Part shown: positions 1-9,090 of the stretch, one piece after another
Layout of the letters: each line of letters begins with the position of its first letter
Position numbering within the stretch: position 1 is the stretch's first letter
NCBI RefSeq assembly: GCF_016863255.1
Contig: NZ_BOON01000043.1
Coordinates: forward strand, 25,745 to 89,744
From: Planosporangium mesophilum
GTDB lineage: Bacteria > Actinomycetota > Actinomycetes > Mycobacteriales > Micromonosporaceae
Direction of reading: 5' to 3'
Length of the DNA: 64,000 nt
Translations under genes and position numbers: made by a program
Notes under the pieces: model-generated
The model's input: the letters and a program-made list of their open reading frames with translations, nothing else
Told to the model about the DNA's origin: nothing
Database searches by the model: none

Positions 1-1734
1 GCGGTTTGGCAGCGGCTGGCGGAGCTCCAGACACAGCGCGGCGCGTCCGTACTCCCGCTGGCCCGTGCGCTGCTCGGGGCCGGTGCCGCCGACGCCTCTC
101 TGGCCGCGGTGTACGAGACCGCGGGCGACGAGGCGCTGACCGAGGAGCCCGCCCTCGCGGCCGAGCTCTTCGCCATCGCCTCGGCCGCCGGCCGGCCGAC
201 CACGGCGCGCCAGGCGGTCGCGGCGGCGCTCGCCGGCGATCTCGACTCCGCGCTCCGGCTGTCGGACCGGCTGATCGCGGCACAGAGCTCACCGGAGCGC
301 GCGGACGGGGCGGCGGTGGCGGCGGTGGCGCTGACCCACCGCGGCCAGATCGGCCGCAGCGCCGAGCTGTACCGGTGGTCGGGCACGGCATCGTCGATCG
401 CGTTCTCGACGATCGGTTACACGGCGACCGGTCACCCCGAGGAGTTCGACCGCCTGCTCCAGAGCCGTCCGGCGGACGGGCCGCCGACCCTGCTCGCCAG
501 CGCGGCGCTGTTGATGGCGCGGGGAGTACGGGAGACCCTGTCCGGCTCGCCGACCACCGCGCTGTCCGCCCTCGTCCAGGCGTCCGCCCTGCTGGAGCCG
601 GCCGGGCGGGCGGCGCTCCTGCCGGACAGCCCGGCGGCGCTGGCCGCCCTGGTGGCGCTGCACAGCGGCGAGTTCGACATCGCCGAACGGGTGCTCGACC
701 GCGCCGTCACCGTCCGCATGGGCGGCGTCCTGATGGTGCGACGTCACCGTCTGCTGCAGGCATGGATACAGATGGTGCGGGGGCGGACCGCCGTTGCCGC
801 GCAGATGCTGGCCTCCGTCACCTCCGGCGGCCGGCCACTCGAGTCGCGGGACCTGCTGTTCGCCACCGCTCTGGAGATGGGCATCGCGCGCCGCGACAGC
901 GATCTGACGGCGCTGCAACGGGGCTGGGGACACGCGCACGACGCCGTCGTACGGCACCCGGTGGACCTGTTCACGCTGCTACCGCTGGGCGAGTTCGTCA
1001 TCGCCGCCGCGCGGCTCGGCGAGTTGAGCGCGCTGATGCCGTACCTGCGCGACGCCCGGCTCCTGCTGGAGCGGCTGGGGAATCCGAAGCTGTGGGCGAC
1101 GCCCCTGCACTGGAGCGCCCTGCACGCGGCGATCATCGCGGAGGAGCCGACGGCGGTCGACGACCACGTCCGGATCCTGACCGCCGCCGCGGGCCACACC
1201 CGGTACGGGTCGGTGGTGGCCGCGGCCGCGGAGAGCTGGGTCGAGGTGCTGCACGGAGTCGTCGACCCGGAGCCGGTCGAGGCGGCCGCCCGTGGCCTGC
1301 ACGGCGCGGGCCTGTCCTGGGACGGCGCCCGGCTCGCCGGGCAGGCCGCGATCCGCACCTCGGACCGCCGGGCCATGACCGCGCTGCTGGACTGTGCCCG
1401 GATGCTGCAGGGCAGGCCGACCGGGCCCCGAGCGACGGTGCAACCGGCCGAGTCGGCGGCGGCCGCGGACACCGTGACCGCCCCCAACGAGGGCAGGCTC
1501 AGCGACCGCGAACAGGAAGTAGCCGATCTTGTACTCGCCGGCATGACGTACAAGCAGATCGGTGACCGGCTGTTCATCTCGGCCAAGACGGTCGAGCACC
1601 ACGTGGCGCGGATGCGGCAGCGGCTGAACTGCTCCAGCCGCAGCGAGCTGCTGGCCACGCTGCGGGCGATGGCCGCCGCGCGGACCGGGGGCGGCTCGGC
1701 CACGGTGCCCTGGCCCAGGCAACCCTCGCGGTAA
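1..1734 (+). CDS. LuxR-family transcriptional regulator, 5' end outside window
   Basis: The frame is open from base 1 to the TAA at 1732-1734 (577 visible residues), so the true start lies upstream. Most of the visible protein is Ala/Leu-rich helical sequence of the kind seen in the TPR-like signalling region of large LuxR (LAL/MalT-like) regulators. The C-terminus (about bases 1495-1665) is a LuxR helix-turn-helix with LSDREQEVADLVLAG and SAKTVEHHVARMRQRL. DNA binding is therefore well supported, while the target genes and any N-terminal ATPase domain cannot be seen. The next gene is convergent. Confidence 0.85.
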   Translation, partial: AVWQRLAELQTQRGASVLPLARALLGAGAADASLAAVYETAGDEALTEEPALAAELFAIASAAGRPTTARQAVAAALAGDLDSALRLSDRLIAAQSSPERADGAAVAAVALTHRGQIGRSAELYRWSGTASSIAFSTIGYTATGHPEEFDRLLQSRPADGPPTLLASAALLMARGVRETLSGSPTTALSALVQASALLEPAGRAALLPDSPAALAALVALHSGEFDIAERVLDRAVTVRMGGVLMVRRHRLLQAWIQMVRGRTAVAAQMLASVTSGGRPLESRDLLFATALEMGIARRDSDLTALQRGWGHAHDAVVRHPVDLFTLLPLGEFVIAAARLGELSALMPYLRDARLLLERLGNPKLWATPLHWSALHAAIIAEEPTAVDDHVRILTAAAGHTRYGSVVAAAAESWVEVLHGVVDPEPVEAAARGLHGAGLSWDGARLAGQAAIRTSDRRAMTALLDCARMLQGRPTGPRATVQPAESAAAADTVTAPNEGRLSDREQEVADLVLAGMTYKQIGDRLFISAKTVEHHVARMRQRLNCSSRSELLATLRAMAAARTGGGSATVPWPRQPSR

Positions 1735-1746
1735 CGGCATCGGCGG

Positions 1747-2133
1747 CTACCGTCGTCTGATCAACTCTGGCACCAGGTTCTGGAACTCCTTCGGGAGCTG
1801 ACCGAGCACGTCCTGGAACTCCCCGTCACCGACCGCCCTGTGCAGGGTCTGGAAAACCGCCGGCACACCCCGGCTCGCGGTGTCGGAGTCCACGCCGGCC
1901 CGGATGCTGACCCGGCGGACGAACTCGTCCAGGTCGAACGCCTCGGCGGGCTCGTCGGTCGTGGTCAGGAACTCCCGTAGCTCGGTCGGCAACTGCTCCG
2001 CCAGGTCCCGCGCCTCACCACCGGTGATCCGCTCCGCGAGCGTCAGCAGGGCCGCCTGCGTCACGGCCTCCGCCTGCCCGAGGGAGCCGCCCATCCGCTC
2101 CGCGACCTTCTCGATGAACCGCGCGTACTTCAT
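1747..2133 (-). CDS. DUF2267 domain protein
   Basis: A 128-residue protein starting MKYARFIEKVAERMGG. It has the DUF2267 layout: two similar helical halves, each with a run like GEARDLAEQLPTELREFL and GEFQDVLGQLPKEFQNLVP. That is the full size for the family. Proteins of this family are often found near stress or chaperone genes, but their biochemical role is not established. The gene ends 13 bp from the convergent LuxR gene. No signal peptide or membrane segment is visible, so a cytosolic location is likely. Confidence 0.85.
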   Translation of the reverse strand: MKYARFIEKVAERMGGSLGQAEAVTQAALLTLAERITGGEARDLAEQLPTELREFLTTTDEPAEAFDLDEFVRRVSIRAGVDSDTASRGVPAVFQTLHRAVGDGEFQDVLGQLPKEFQNLVPELIRRR

Positions 2134-2169
2134 GTCGAGATCGTCCCCTCGGATCGCAGCCGGGTCTGG

Positions 2170-2775
2170 CTACCCGCCTGGGAGAGGGCGAAACGACTCC
2201 GCCGCGGCGGCGCGCAGCGGGCCGGGCGCGGGCCGGCCGTCCAGCGCCATCGGATCCACGCTCCAGGCGCGGGCCATCCGCATCACGTCGTCCTCCGACA
2301 CCAGTACGTCGGCCTCGTCGTCCAGCGCCGGCGGCAGGCCGATCGCGGTCTCGGTGTCGTCCGGGTCGCCCCGCCACTCGGTGACCTCGCCGGTCTCGCC
2401 CACGTACTCGAACGCGCGCACCAGGACGCCGTCGACCGCCCGCTGCCACCGGTGCAGCTCCGAGACCCGGTAGGTGGCGAAGAACTGCACCTCGGTACCG
2501 AGGGTGGCGGACAGGTGCGCGATGTGCAGGGCCGGCGCGGTGCGCAGCAGCCAGCGACCGACGACGAGCAGCCAGCGGGTGCCGCCCACGCCGGGCAACT
2601 GCGGCGTGAGCGCCACCCGGTCGTCGGTCAGGTACGCCAGGTCCATCCCGTTGCGCCAGGAGACCGGGCCGAGGTCGCGCAGGCCCAGGGCGCCGGCCAC
2701 CGCCGTCTCGTCGCCGTCGCGCACCGCGAGCCACGCCTGCTTGGGCCCGAAGCCGACCATGGTTTCGCCGTCCAT
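2170..2775 (-). CDS. hypothetical protein
   Basis: A 201-residue protein starting MDGETMVGFGPKQAWLAV. I do not recognise a domain. The sequence is soluble, with no signal peptide or membrane segment. It has an aromatic-rich N-terminal half (WLAVRDGDE, GGTRWLLVVGRWLL) and an acidic middle (DDEADVLVSEDDVMRMA). Reading-frame quality and codon use match the neighbours, so it is probably real. The 36-bp gap to the DUF2267 gene on the same strand suggests co-transcription. A second ATG at codon 6 is an alternative start. Confidence 0.65.
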   Translation of the reverse strand: MDGETMVGFGPKQAWLAVRDGDETAVAGALGLRDLGPVSWRNGMDLAYLTDDRVALTPQLPGVGGTRWLLVVGRWLLRTAPALHIAHLSATLGTEVQFFATYRVSELHRWQRAVDGVLVRAFEYVGETGEVTEWRGDPDDTETAIGLPPALDDEADVLVSEDDVMRMARAWSVDPMALDGRPAPGPLRAAAAESFRPLPGG

Positions 2776-2816
2776 GTCCGTACGCTACCCACCGTGACAG
2801 CGACCGGCGCGGCGGT

Positions 2817-3212
2817 TCAGGAAGATCGCGGCGGCTCGTCCCGGCCCGACTCCTCGGCCGCGTCGGCCTCCTCCTTGGTGTGGTGCACCGCCTGGTCGGC
2901 GTGCTCCGGCGGGGCGTAGACGGTGTACAGCACGAGCGGGTTGGGGCCGGCGTTCACGAAGTTGTGCCGGGTGCCGGCGGGCACCACGACCAGCTCGCCC
3001 TGGCTCACCTTCCGCTTCTCGTCGCCGACGGTCGCCTCGGCCACGCCGCTGACGAAGGTGAGGATCTGGTCGGTGTCCTCGTGGACCTCCTCGCCGATCT
3101 CGCCACCCGGCGGGATGGTCATGATCACGAGCTGGCTGTAACGCCCGGTCCAGAGCACCCGGCGGAAGTCCGGGCTCTGCTGGGCAACGGTGGCAATCGT
3201 GAAGTGTTCCAT
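2817..3212 (-). CDS. cupin domain protein
   Basis: A 131-residue single-domain cupin. The start MEHFTIATVAQQSPDF was chosen because the upstream extension lacks family-like sequence. Cupin motif 1 is recognisable as PGGEIGEEVHEDTDQILTFV and motif 2 as PAGTRHNFVNAGPNPLVL, giving His/Glu ligands for a metal. The small size and single barrel fit the mannose-6-phosphate-isomerase-like cupins, but the substrate is unknown. The C-terminal tail (EEADAAEESGRDEPPRSS) is charged and probably disordered. It lies in a same-strand run with its neighbours. Confidence 0.85.
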   Translation of the reverse strand: MEHFTIATVAQQSPDFRRVLWTGRYSQLVIMTIPPGGEIGEEVHEDTDQILTFVSGVAEATVGDEKRKVSQGELVVVPAGTRHNFVNAGPNPLVLYTVYAPPEHADQAVHHTKEEADAAEESGRDEPPRSS

Positions 3213-3295
3213 GCCGGGTGCCTTACCCCGATGAGCACCCGGCCACTCCCGCCGGCTGGGTGCGTCCGACCACATCGGACATCCGGCCGGTGCCC

Positions 3296-4939
3296 CTACT
3301 TCGGCAGGATCATGTCCCGGGCGGGCGCGAACGTGTAGCCGAGCGCCTGAAGGCCCTCGACCAGCTTCGGCAGGTACTCGAGCCCCAGGAACGGGTGGTA
3401 GAAGAAGCTGGCGACCCCGTCCCGGACGACGAGCTGCCGGCGAGCCGAGTCCAGGATCTGCTCCGGTGATCGGGGCTCGTTCTGGTTGAACCGCTGCGTC
3501 GCCACGTTGCCGAGCGTCTCCGGGATGACGGCGGTTCCGTAGACGTCACGCACCGGGTACGGGAAGAACTGGCTGGCGTACAGCGTGGGGTCGACCGGCC
3601 GGCCGGTGAGCACGCCGGAGAAGTAGTTGGCCCGCTCGTACCGGGCGGCGACCTCGGCCGAGATCGCCCGGTAGTCGTCGGCGCTGGCGAGGTAGTGCGG
3701 GAATTCGAAGATGTCGGGTGCCGGCAGCCCGACCGCTGCCCACTCGGCCCGCGCCGCCGCGAGCCGGCCGCTCGCCCAGCTCGGCGAGTCCTCGGGCACC
3801 GGCCCGTCGAGGACCACCCGGTTGCCGGCGTCGATGTGGGAGCGCCAGAACTCGTAGTCCTCTGCGCTGACCCCGTACGGGTTCCTGCCGCCGGTGTACC
3901 CGTGGCTGTAGCCGTGTGCGATCAGCGTGCCACCGCGCTCCGTCAGGTACCGCAGCGCCGCCACCAGGTCGGGGCGGTCGCGCAGCCGCAGGTGCACCGG
4001 CCGGCCACCGCTGTAGACGCCGGCCGGGTCGTCGTAGGAGGCGAACACCGCCACCGAGAACGGGACGCCGCGGCCGGCGAGATAGTCACCGAGAGCCCGC
4101 AGCTGCGCCGGGTCGGAGTGCGGGCCGACGTCCTCGATGCGTACCAGGGCCCGGTGCCGCTCGGGCGTGGCCGGGGCGAGGAGGTCGAAGAGCAGATCGG
4201 TGAAGGCCAGGTACCGGTCGTCCGGCGCGAGGTACGGGAACGGCAGCTCGCCGACGTACGTGAGGGTGCCGGTACGGATCGCCCAGGGCGCGCGGACGCC
4301 ACCGGTGCGCACCGCCTCGGCCAGGGTCTTCACCTTCGCGGCGTCGGTGATCCGGAGGTCCATGACGCCGCCGGTGTTGGCCTCGTGACGGGTCAGCGCG
4401 GTGCCCTTGTACCGCACCTCGGTCACCGGCGACGGGTCGAACCCCGCAGCTACGAAGCCGAGCCGGGTCGCCGCGTCGGGACGCCGGGCGGCGAGCTGTC
4501 CGATGTCGTCGCCCAGCCACATCACGGGTACGCGTGCCGCGAGGACGTCGTCGAGGAAGGCGCCGGGCAGCGGCGTGCCGCCGGCGGAGCCGATGTAGAC
4601 GATCGCGGTGTAGCGGGCGTCCTCGCACGCGGCGTAGCCGGCGACCGGGTGGGAGGTCCAGCCGCCGAAGTGGGAGACCAGGTTGGCGGTCTCCATGGCG
4701 TACAGCTCGGCGTACCGGTCCTCGCCGTCGTACAGGACGAGGGTCCGCGGTACGGCGGTGTTCTGAGGCGCGGCACATCCGCCGCCGCCCGCCGCCGGCC
4801 CGCGGGCAGGAGACCCGCCACCGAAAGCGTCACACCCGCCGGCCGGCGCCGCGAGCAACGCCGTCGCCACGAGTACGGCGAGCGCGCGGAAAGCGCGCCG
4901 CGACGGGGCACCGGCGCCCGGTGCGGCGGGTACGGTCAT
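3296..4939 (-). CDS. DUF2334 polysaccharide-deacetylase-like lipoprotein
   Basis: A 547-residue exported protein. The ATG at 4939 gives a lipoprotein signal, with hydrophobic LAVLVATALLAAPAGGC around residue 40 and Cys as the likely lipidation site. Residues about 300-500 carry the DUF2334 deacetylase fold: VRIEDVGPHSD, the H-box-like GGTLIAHGYSHGYTGG, and later EFPHYLAS. DUF2334 proteins are thought to be carbohydrate esterase family 4-like and to act on surface polysaccharide. The N-terminal half (VLYDGEDRYAELYAME) resembles the glutamine-amidotransferase-like domain often fused to it. The gene is divergent from the regulator at 5190. Confidence 0.85.
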   Translation of the reverse strand: MTVPAAPGAGAPSRRAFRALAVLVATALLAAPAGGCDAFGGGSPARGPAAGGGGCAAPQNTAVPRTLVLYDGEDRYAELYAMETANLVSHFGGWTSHPVAGYAACEDARYTAIVYIGSAGGTPLPGAFLDDVLAARVPVMWLGDDIGQLAARRPDAATRLGFVAAGFDPSPVTEVRYKGTALTRHEANTGGVMDLRITDAAKVKTLAEAVRTGGVRAPWAIRTGTLTYVGELPFPYLAPDDRYLAFTDLLFDLLAPATPERHRALVRIEDVGPHSDPAQLRALGDYLAGRGVPFSVAVFASYDDPAGVYSGGRPVHLRLRDRPDLVAALRYLTERGGTLIAHGYSHGYTGGRNPYGVSAEDYEFWRSHIDAGNRVVLDGPVPEDSPSWASGRLAAARAEWAAVGLPAPDIFEFPHYLASADDYRAISAEVAARYERANYFSGVLTGRPVDPTLYASQFFPYPVRDVYGTAVIPETLGNVATQRFNQNEPRSPEQILDSARRQLVVRDGVASFFYHPFLGLEYLPKLVEGLQALGYTFAPARDMILPK

Positions 4940-5189
4940 CCCACCGAGCGTTCGGTGGTGGCGTTGCTTGTGGGTATCGCTCGACGTTGCGGGCGGGTAG
5001 CGGACCGGAAATCGCCCGGTGCGAATGCGCAATCCAACGGCGGCCGGCAGCGATGACGAGGAGAATGAACAACGCAACTTTCTCGCGGGATCTTGCATCA
5101 TCTGGCAATCACGGTGCGGTGCGTTGCCCTTACCGATCGTGAATAGTTGAGTGGCCTTCGGTCTGGTCCGGTGCATTCACGAGGAGCTG
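4940..5189. other. divergent intergenic region
   Basis: These 250 bp separate two divergent genes and must hold both promoters. The stretch is less GC-rich than its surroundings, especially about 5010-5150. No clear repeat or riboswitch is visible. A GTG at 5151 is in frame with the downstream regulator but is less well supported than the ATG at 5190. Confidence 0.4.
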
Positions 5190-5987
5190 ATGGATACCCA
5201 CCACTTTGCCGCTCGTATGGGCAGCGCCCTTCCGTCCCTGGTGCGCTGGGGATTGTCGCCCGACGCTGACCTGGTCTACCGCACCCTGGTGTCGCTCGAC
5301 ACGGCGCGGGAGAGCCAACTGGCCCAGGAACTGGGGATGGCCCATGAGCGGGTCCGTGAAGCAATGCGCGAACTGGCGCACGCCGACGCTATCCGGCGGG
5401 TATCGTCCACGTCGCGACGCACCACCAAGGCGAACGGGCGGGCCGTCTGGGCCGCTCGACAGCCCAATCAGGTCGTCCGGCAACTGCATGGTCACCGCAC
5501 GCACCCGAACGGGACAGCAGCGATCCGAGGCACGGTTCCCGGACAGAGCGTCCCGCCGCCGAGGAAGCCACCAGCCATGGAGACAGCCACAAGACCGGTA
5601 CCGGCCGAACCGACACCATCGACCGCTCCGCTCCACCTGGGGACGGCGACCGCGCGGGGGGCCGGCCCGGACCGGGTGGCCGGCGAGGGCCGGCGCTGGA
5701 TACCCCAGCAGGCTCAGCCGGCGTCGTTCGAGGCGCTGAGCGGCGGGGGCGGCCACGACGACTGCCAGTCGGTCGCGCTCACCCCGCGCGAGCGGGCGAT
5801 CGTCGAACTGCTCGCGCAGGGGCACACCGACGAGACCGCCGCGCGGGAGCTGGACCTCAGTCGGCGGACCGTCGGGTACGCCCTGGGCGGGCTGATGAGC
5901 CGGCTCGGCGTGGACAACCGGTTCCAGCTCGGGCTCGCGCTCGGCGCGATGCGGGCCGCCACCCCGGCGCCGCGGAACAAGAGCTAA
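5190..5987 (+). CDS. transcriptional regulator with N-terminal winged-helix-like and C-terminal LuxR HTH
   Basis: A 265-residue regulator. The ATG at 5190 follows GAGGAG by three bases; an in-frame GTG at 5151 is the alternative. Residues about 15-75 (LSPDADLVYRTLVSLDTA, QLAQELGMAHERVREAM) look like a TrmB/MarR-type winged helix. Residues about 190-255 are a LuxR helix-turn-helix with LTPRERAIVELLAQGHTDE and LSRRTVGYALGGLMSRLGV. The two are joined by a long Pro/Arg-rich linker. There is no receiver domain, so it is not a classical response regulator. Its stop overlaps that of crtB by 3 bp, which places it beside the carotenoid genes but gives no proof that it controls them. Confidence 0.85.
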   Translation: MDTHHFAARMGSALPSLVRWGLSPDADLVYRTLVSLDTARESQLAQELGMAHERVREAMRELAHADAIRRVSSTSRRTTKANGRAVWAARQPNQVVRQLHGHRTHPNGTAAIRGTVPGQSVPPPRKPPAMETATRPVPAEPTPSTAPLHLGTATARGAGPDRVAGEGRRWIPQQAQPASFEALSGGGGHDDCQSVALTPRERAIVELLAQGHTDETAARELDLSRRTVGYALGGLMSRLGVDNRFQLGLALGAMRAATPAPRNKS

Positions 5988-6940
5988 CCGAGTCCGCCCA
6001 CCGGCTGGGCACGGCGGGCCGCACCCTGCGGTACCGCCACCCCGGCCGGGGTCAGCACCGACGCGAGCGCCACGGCGAGCCGGCGCCCCGCCGATACCCG
6101 GGCGCGCTCGGCGAACACGTCGTACCCGAGCTTCTCGACCTCGTCCAGGATGCCGCCGTAGAGCCGGTACGCCGCGCGGATGCAGCCCTGCGAGCCCGGC
6201 GCGAGCATGGTCACGCCGGGGGCGGCGTGCCGGTAGTGCTCGCGCGCCCGCCCCACCTCGTACGCGATCAACTCCCGGATCCGGCCGTCCACCACCCCGA
6301 CGCCGAGGCCGCCGGCGGCCCGTGCCGCCTTCAGGTCGGCCGGCGTGACGCCGAAGCGGGCCAGGTCGTCCCGGGGCAGGTACACCCGCCCGAGGTCGAG
6401 GTCCTCGGCGACGTCGCGGATGAAGTTGGTGAGCTGGAACGCCAGTCCCAGCTGGCGGGCCGGCTCCCGGGCCGCCGCCGGATCCGGCGAACCCAGGATC
6501 GGCAGCATCATGGTGCCGATCACGGCCGCCGAGCCCTCCATGTACCCGAGCAGGTCGTCGTAGCTGTCGTATCCGCTGACGGTCAGGTCCATCGCCATGC
6601 TGGCCAGGAACTTGCGGAAGTCGTCGAGGTCCAGGTCGAAGACGCTGATCGTGTGCAGCACGGCGGGTAGCAGCGGGTCGTCGACGACCGCGCCCGCGAG
6701 GCCGGCCAGGAAGGCGTCCGACCACGCGGCGAGCCGGGTCGCGCGCTCGGCCGGCGGGAGCGCCTCGGTACGGTCGACGATCTCGTCGGCGTACCGGGCG
6801 AAGCCGTACAGGGCGTGCACGTGCCGGCGCTTCCACTCCGGCAGCAGGTGGGTGGCCAGGTAGTACGTGCGACCATGCCGGCGGTGCAGTTGCCGGCAGC
6901 GCTCGTACGAGGCGGCGAGCGGTTCCATCCCGGTTCCCAT
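5984..6940 (-). CDS. crtB: phytoene synthase
   Basis: A 318-residue member of the squalene/phytoene synthase family. It condenses two geranylgeranyl diphosphates into phytoene, the first committed step to carotenoids. Both Asp-rich substrate motifs are present: YADEIVD near residue 51 and RDVAEDLDLGRVYLP near residue 190, together with GLAFQLTNFIRD between them. The length is typical. The gene is divergent from crtI, so both are probably controlled from the 120-bp spacer that contains tandem 12-bp repeats. No GGPP synthase (crtE) is in the window, so that substrate must come from elsewhere. Confidence 0.95.
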   Translation of the reverse strand: MGTGMEPLAASYERCRQLHRRHGRTYYLATHLLPEWKRRHVHALYGFARYADEIVDRTEALPPAERATRLAAWSDAFLAGLAGAVVDDPLLPAVLHTISVFDLDLDDFRKFLASMAMDLTVSGYDSYDDLLGYMEGSAAVIGTMMLPILGSPDPAAAREPARQLGLAFQLTNFIRDVAEDLDLGRVYLPRDDLARFGVTPADLKAARAAGGLGVGVVDGRIRELIAYEVGRAREHYRHAAPGVTMLAPGSQGCIRAAYRLYGGILDEVEKLGYDVFAERARVSAGRRLAVALASVLTPAGVAVPQGAARRAQPVGGLG

Positions 6941-6950
6941 TCCTGACCCT

Positions 6951-6974
6951 GAATCGACGCAAGAATCGACGCAA
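6951..6974. promoter_or_regulatory. tandem 12-bp direct repeats in the crtB/crtI divergent spacer
   Basis: GAATCGACGCAA occurs twice head to tail (6951-6962 and 6963-6974), and a degraded copy GAAAGCGACGCA follows at 7011-7022. The core TCGACGCAA recurs just after the merR gene at 10088-10096. The location between crtB and crtI makes these candidate binding sites for the cluster's MerR-type regulator. This is an inference, as no operator of this exact sequence is known to me. Confidence 0.55.
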
Positions 6975-7060
6975 CTTCAGAGCCTACGCTACGATTCGAC
7001 CCTGGGCCAGGAAAGCGACGCAGGACACCGCGTGCCGAACGGCCAGCTAGGAGGAGCGAC

Positions 7061-8548
7061 GTGCGAAGCGTTACCGGGCCGACCCGACGGGTCGTGGTCG
7101 TCGGCGCCGGACTGGGCGGCCTGGCCTGCGCGATCCGCCTTGCCGCGGCCGGTCGCGAGGTGACCGTACTGGAGCGCGAGGCCTACCCCGGCGGGCGAGC
7201 CGGCAGGCTGAGCCTCGACGGGTACGAGTTCGACACCGGTCCGACCGTGCTCACCATGCCCGACCTGCTGGCCGACCTCGTCGGCAGCGTCGGCGAGGAG
7301 CTGGACGACTGGATCACGCTCAACCGGCTCGACCCGGCGTACCGGGCGCACTTCCCGGACGGCTCGACCCTCGACGTGATCAGCGACACCGCCCGGATGG
7401 CCGGCGAGGTGTCCCGCGTCTGCGGGCCCCGGGAGGCCGACGGCTACCTGCGCTTCGTCGACTACACCCGGGAGCTCTGGCGGCTGGAGCGCGACGACTT
7501 CATCGACCGCAACCTCGACACCCCCCGCGACCTGGTCACCGCGAACCTGCTGCGACTGGTGGCGATGGGCGGGTTCCGCCGGCTGCAGACCAAGGTCGAC
7601 CAGTTCTTCCGCGACGGCCGTACCCGGCGGATCTTCTCCTTCCAGGCCATGTACGCGGGCCTCGCACCGCGTGACGCCCTCGCCCTCTACGCGGTGATCG
7701 CCTACCTCGACACGGTCGCCGGCGTGTACTACCCGGCCGGCGGCGTCCACGCGGTCCCGAAGGCGCTCGCCGGCATCGCGGAGAAGCACGGCGTCACGAT
7801 CAAATACGACACCCGCGTCACCGGCGTCGTCACGCGGGCCGGTCGGGCCACCGGCGTCACCGTGTCCGACGGGGAGTTCGTCCCGGCCGACGTGGTCGTC
7901 CTCAACCCGGACCTTCCGATCGCATACCGCGACCTGCTGCCCGGCCCGCGCCGGCGGCTGTCGAGGCTGCGTCACTCACCATCCGCCGTCGTGCTCCACA
8001 TCGGCTCGATGCAGGCGTACCAACGGATCTCGCACCACAACGTCCACTTCGGGCGCGCCTGGGAGCGCACCTTCGACGAGGTGATCCGCCACGGGCGACT
8101 GATGAGCGACCCGTCGCTGCTGGTCACCAACCCGAGCCGGTCGGATCCGTCGGTCGCACCCGCCGGCCGGCACACGTACTACGTCCTCGCGCCCGCGCCC
8201 AACCTCGCCAGGTCCGCCATCGACTGGCGGGGCGGCGCCGCCGAAAGCTACCGCGACGAACTGATCGGGACGCTCGAACAGCGCGGGTACCGCGGGTTCG
8301 GCGACGGCATCGAGGTGTGCCACACGGTGACCCCGGCCGACTGGGCCGACGCCGGCATGGCGGCCGGCACGCCGTTCGCGGCGGCGCACACGCTGCGCCA
8401 GACCGGACCGTTCCGCCCCGGCAACCTGCACCCCGCGCTGGACAACGTCGTCTTCGTGGGCTCCGGCACCCAGCCGGGCGTCGGCGTACCGATGGTTGTC
8501 ATCTCCGGTCGGCTGGCTGCCGAGCGCATCACGGGAGTGACGTCATGA
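7061..8548 (+). CDS. crtI: phytoene desaturase
   Basis: A 495-residue FAD-dependent desaturase that introduces double bonds into phytoene to make coloured carotenes. The GTG start at 7061 follows a GGAGG site (7050-7054). The N-terminus holds the dinucleotide-binding motif VVVGAGLGGLACAIRLA, followed by the family signature of the form YPGGRAGRLSLDGYEFDTGP. The C-terminus has the bacterial-type phytoene dehydrogenase motif (GSGTQPGVGVPMVVISG). Full length for CrtI. It heads the crtI-idi-merR operon with a 4-bp ATGA overlap into idi. Confidence 0.95.
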   Translation: MRSVTGPTRRVVVVGAGLGGLACAIRLAAAGREVTVLEREAYPGGRAGRLSLDGYEFDTGPTVLTMPDLLADLVGSVGEELDDWITLNRLDPAYRAHFPDGSTLDVISDTARMAGEVSRVCGPREADGYLRFVDYTRELWRLERDDFIDRNLDTPRDLVTANLLRLVAMGGFRRLQTKVDQFFRDGRTRRIFSFQAMYAGLAPRDALALYAVIAYLDTVAGVYYPAGGVHAVPKALAGIAEKHGVTIKYDTRVTGVVTRAGRATGVTVSDGEFVPADVVVLNPDLPIAYRDLLPGPRRRLSRLRHSPSAVVLHIGSMQAYQRISHHNVHFGRAWERTFDEVIRHGRLMSDPSLLVTNPSRSDPSVAPAGRHTYYVLAPAPNLARSAIDWRGGAAESYRDELIGTLEQRGYRGFGDGIEVCHTVTPADWADAGMAAGTPFAAAHTLRQTGPFRPGNLHPALDNVVFVGSGTQPGVGVPMVVISGRLAAERITGVTS

Positions 8549-9090
8549 GCCGCGAGAAGACCCTCGTCGAACTGGTGGACGCCAACGGCCTGACGATCGG
8601 CTCGACCACCGTCGCCGAGGCGCACACCGCACCCGGCCGCCTGCACCGGGCGTTCTCGGTCCTGCTCATCGACGCCGGCGGCCGACTGCTGCTACAGCAG
8701 CGCGCCGAGATCAAGACCCGGTTCCCGCTGCGCTGGGCCAACGCCTGCTGCGGCCACCCGGCTCCGACCGGCGACCTCGTCACGGCGGCGTCACGGCGGC
8801 TGGACGAGGAGCTCGGTCTCGGCTCGATCGCCCTCAAACCCGTCGGCGTGTACGTGTACCGCGCGCTGGACCCGGTCACCGGACGGGTCGAGCACGAGTA
8901 CGACCACGTCCTGGTGGGCGAGGTCGACGGTGAGGTGCCGAGCCCCGACCCGAGCGAGGTGCTCGCGCTGCGGTGGGCCGACCCGGCCGACGTGCGCCGG
9001 GCCGTCGAGGCGGAGCCGCAGTCGTACGCCCCCTGGCTGGCCGGCGTGCTGGCGGTGTGGGACGCGGCGCAGGCGGAGCCTGGCGGGTGA
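8545..9090 (+). CDS. idi: isopentenyl-diphosphate delta-isomerase, type I
   Basis: A 181-residue Nudix-type isomerase that interconverts isopentenyl and dimethylallyl diphosphate, supplying prenyl units for carotenoids. The catalytic cysteine region WANACCGHPAPTGD (near residue 69) and the Nudix-like RRLDEELGL with YDHVLVGEVDGE are present. The ATG overlaps the crtI stop (ATGA), and its own TGA overlaps the GTG of the downstream merR gene, so the three genes are translationally coupled. Length is typical of the type I enzyme. Confidence 0.95.
   Translation: MSREKTLVELVDANGLTIGSTTVAEAHTAPGRLHRAFSVLLIDAGGRLLLQQRAEIKTRFPLRWANACCGHPAPTGDLVTAASRRLDEELGLGSIALKPVGVYVYRALDPVTGRVEHEYDHVLVGEVDGEVPSPDPSEVLALRWADPADVRRAVEAEPQSYAPWLAGVLAVWDAAQAEPGG

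Noticed and set aside
5130..6974. 614-codon minus-strand frame around crtB
   Set aside because: Out of frame with crtB, which has all expected motifs; the longer frame lacks any.
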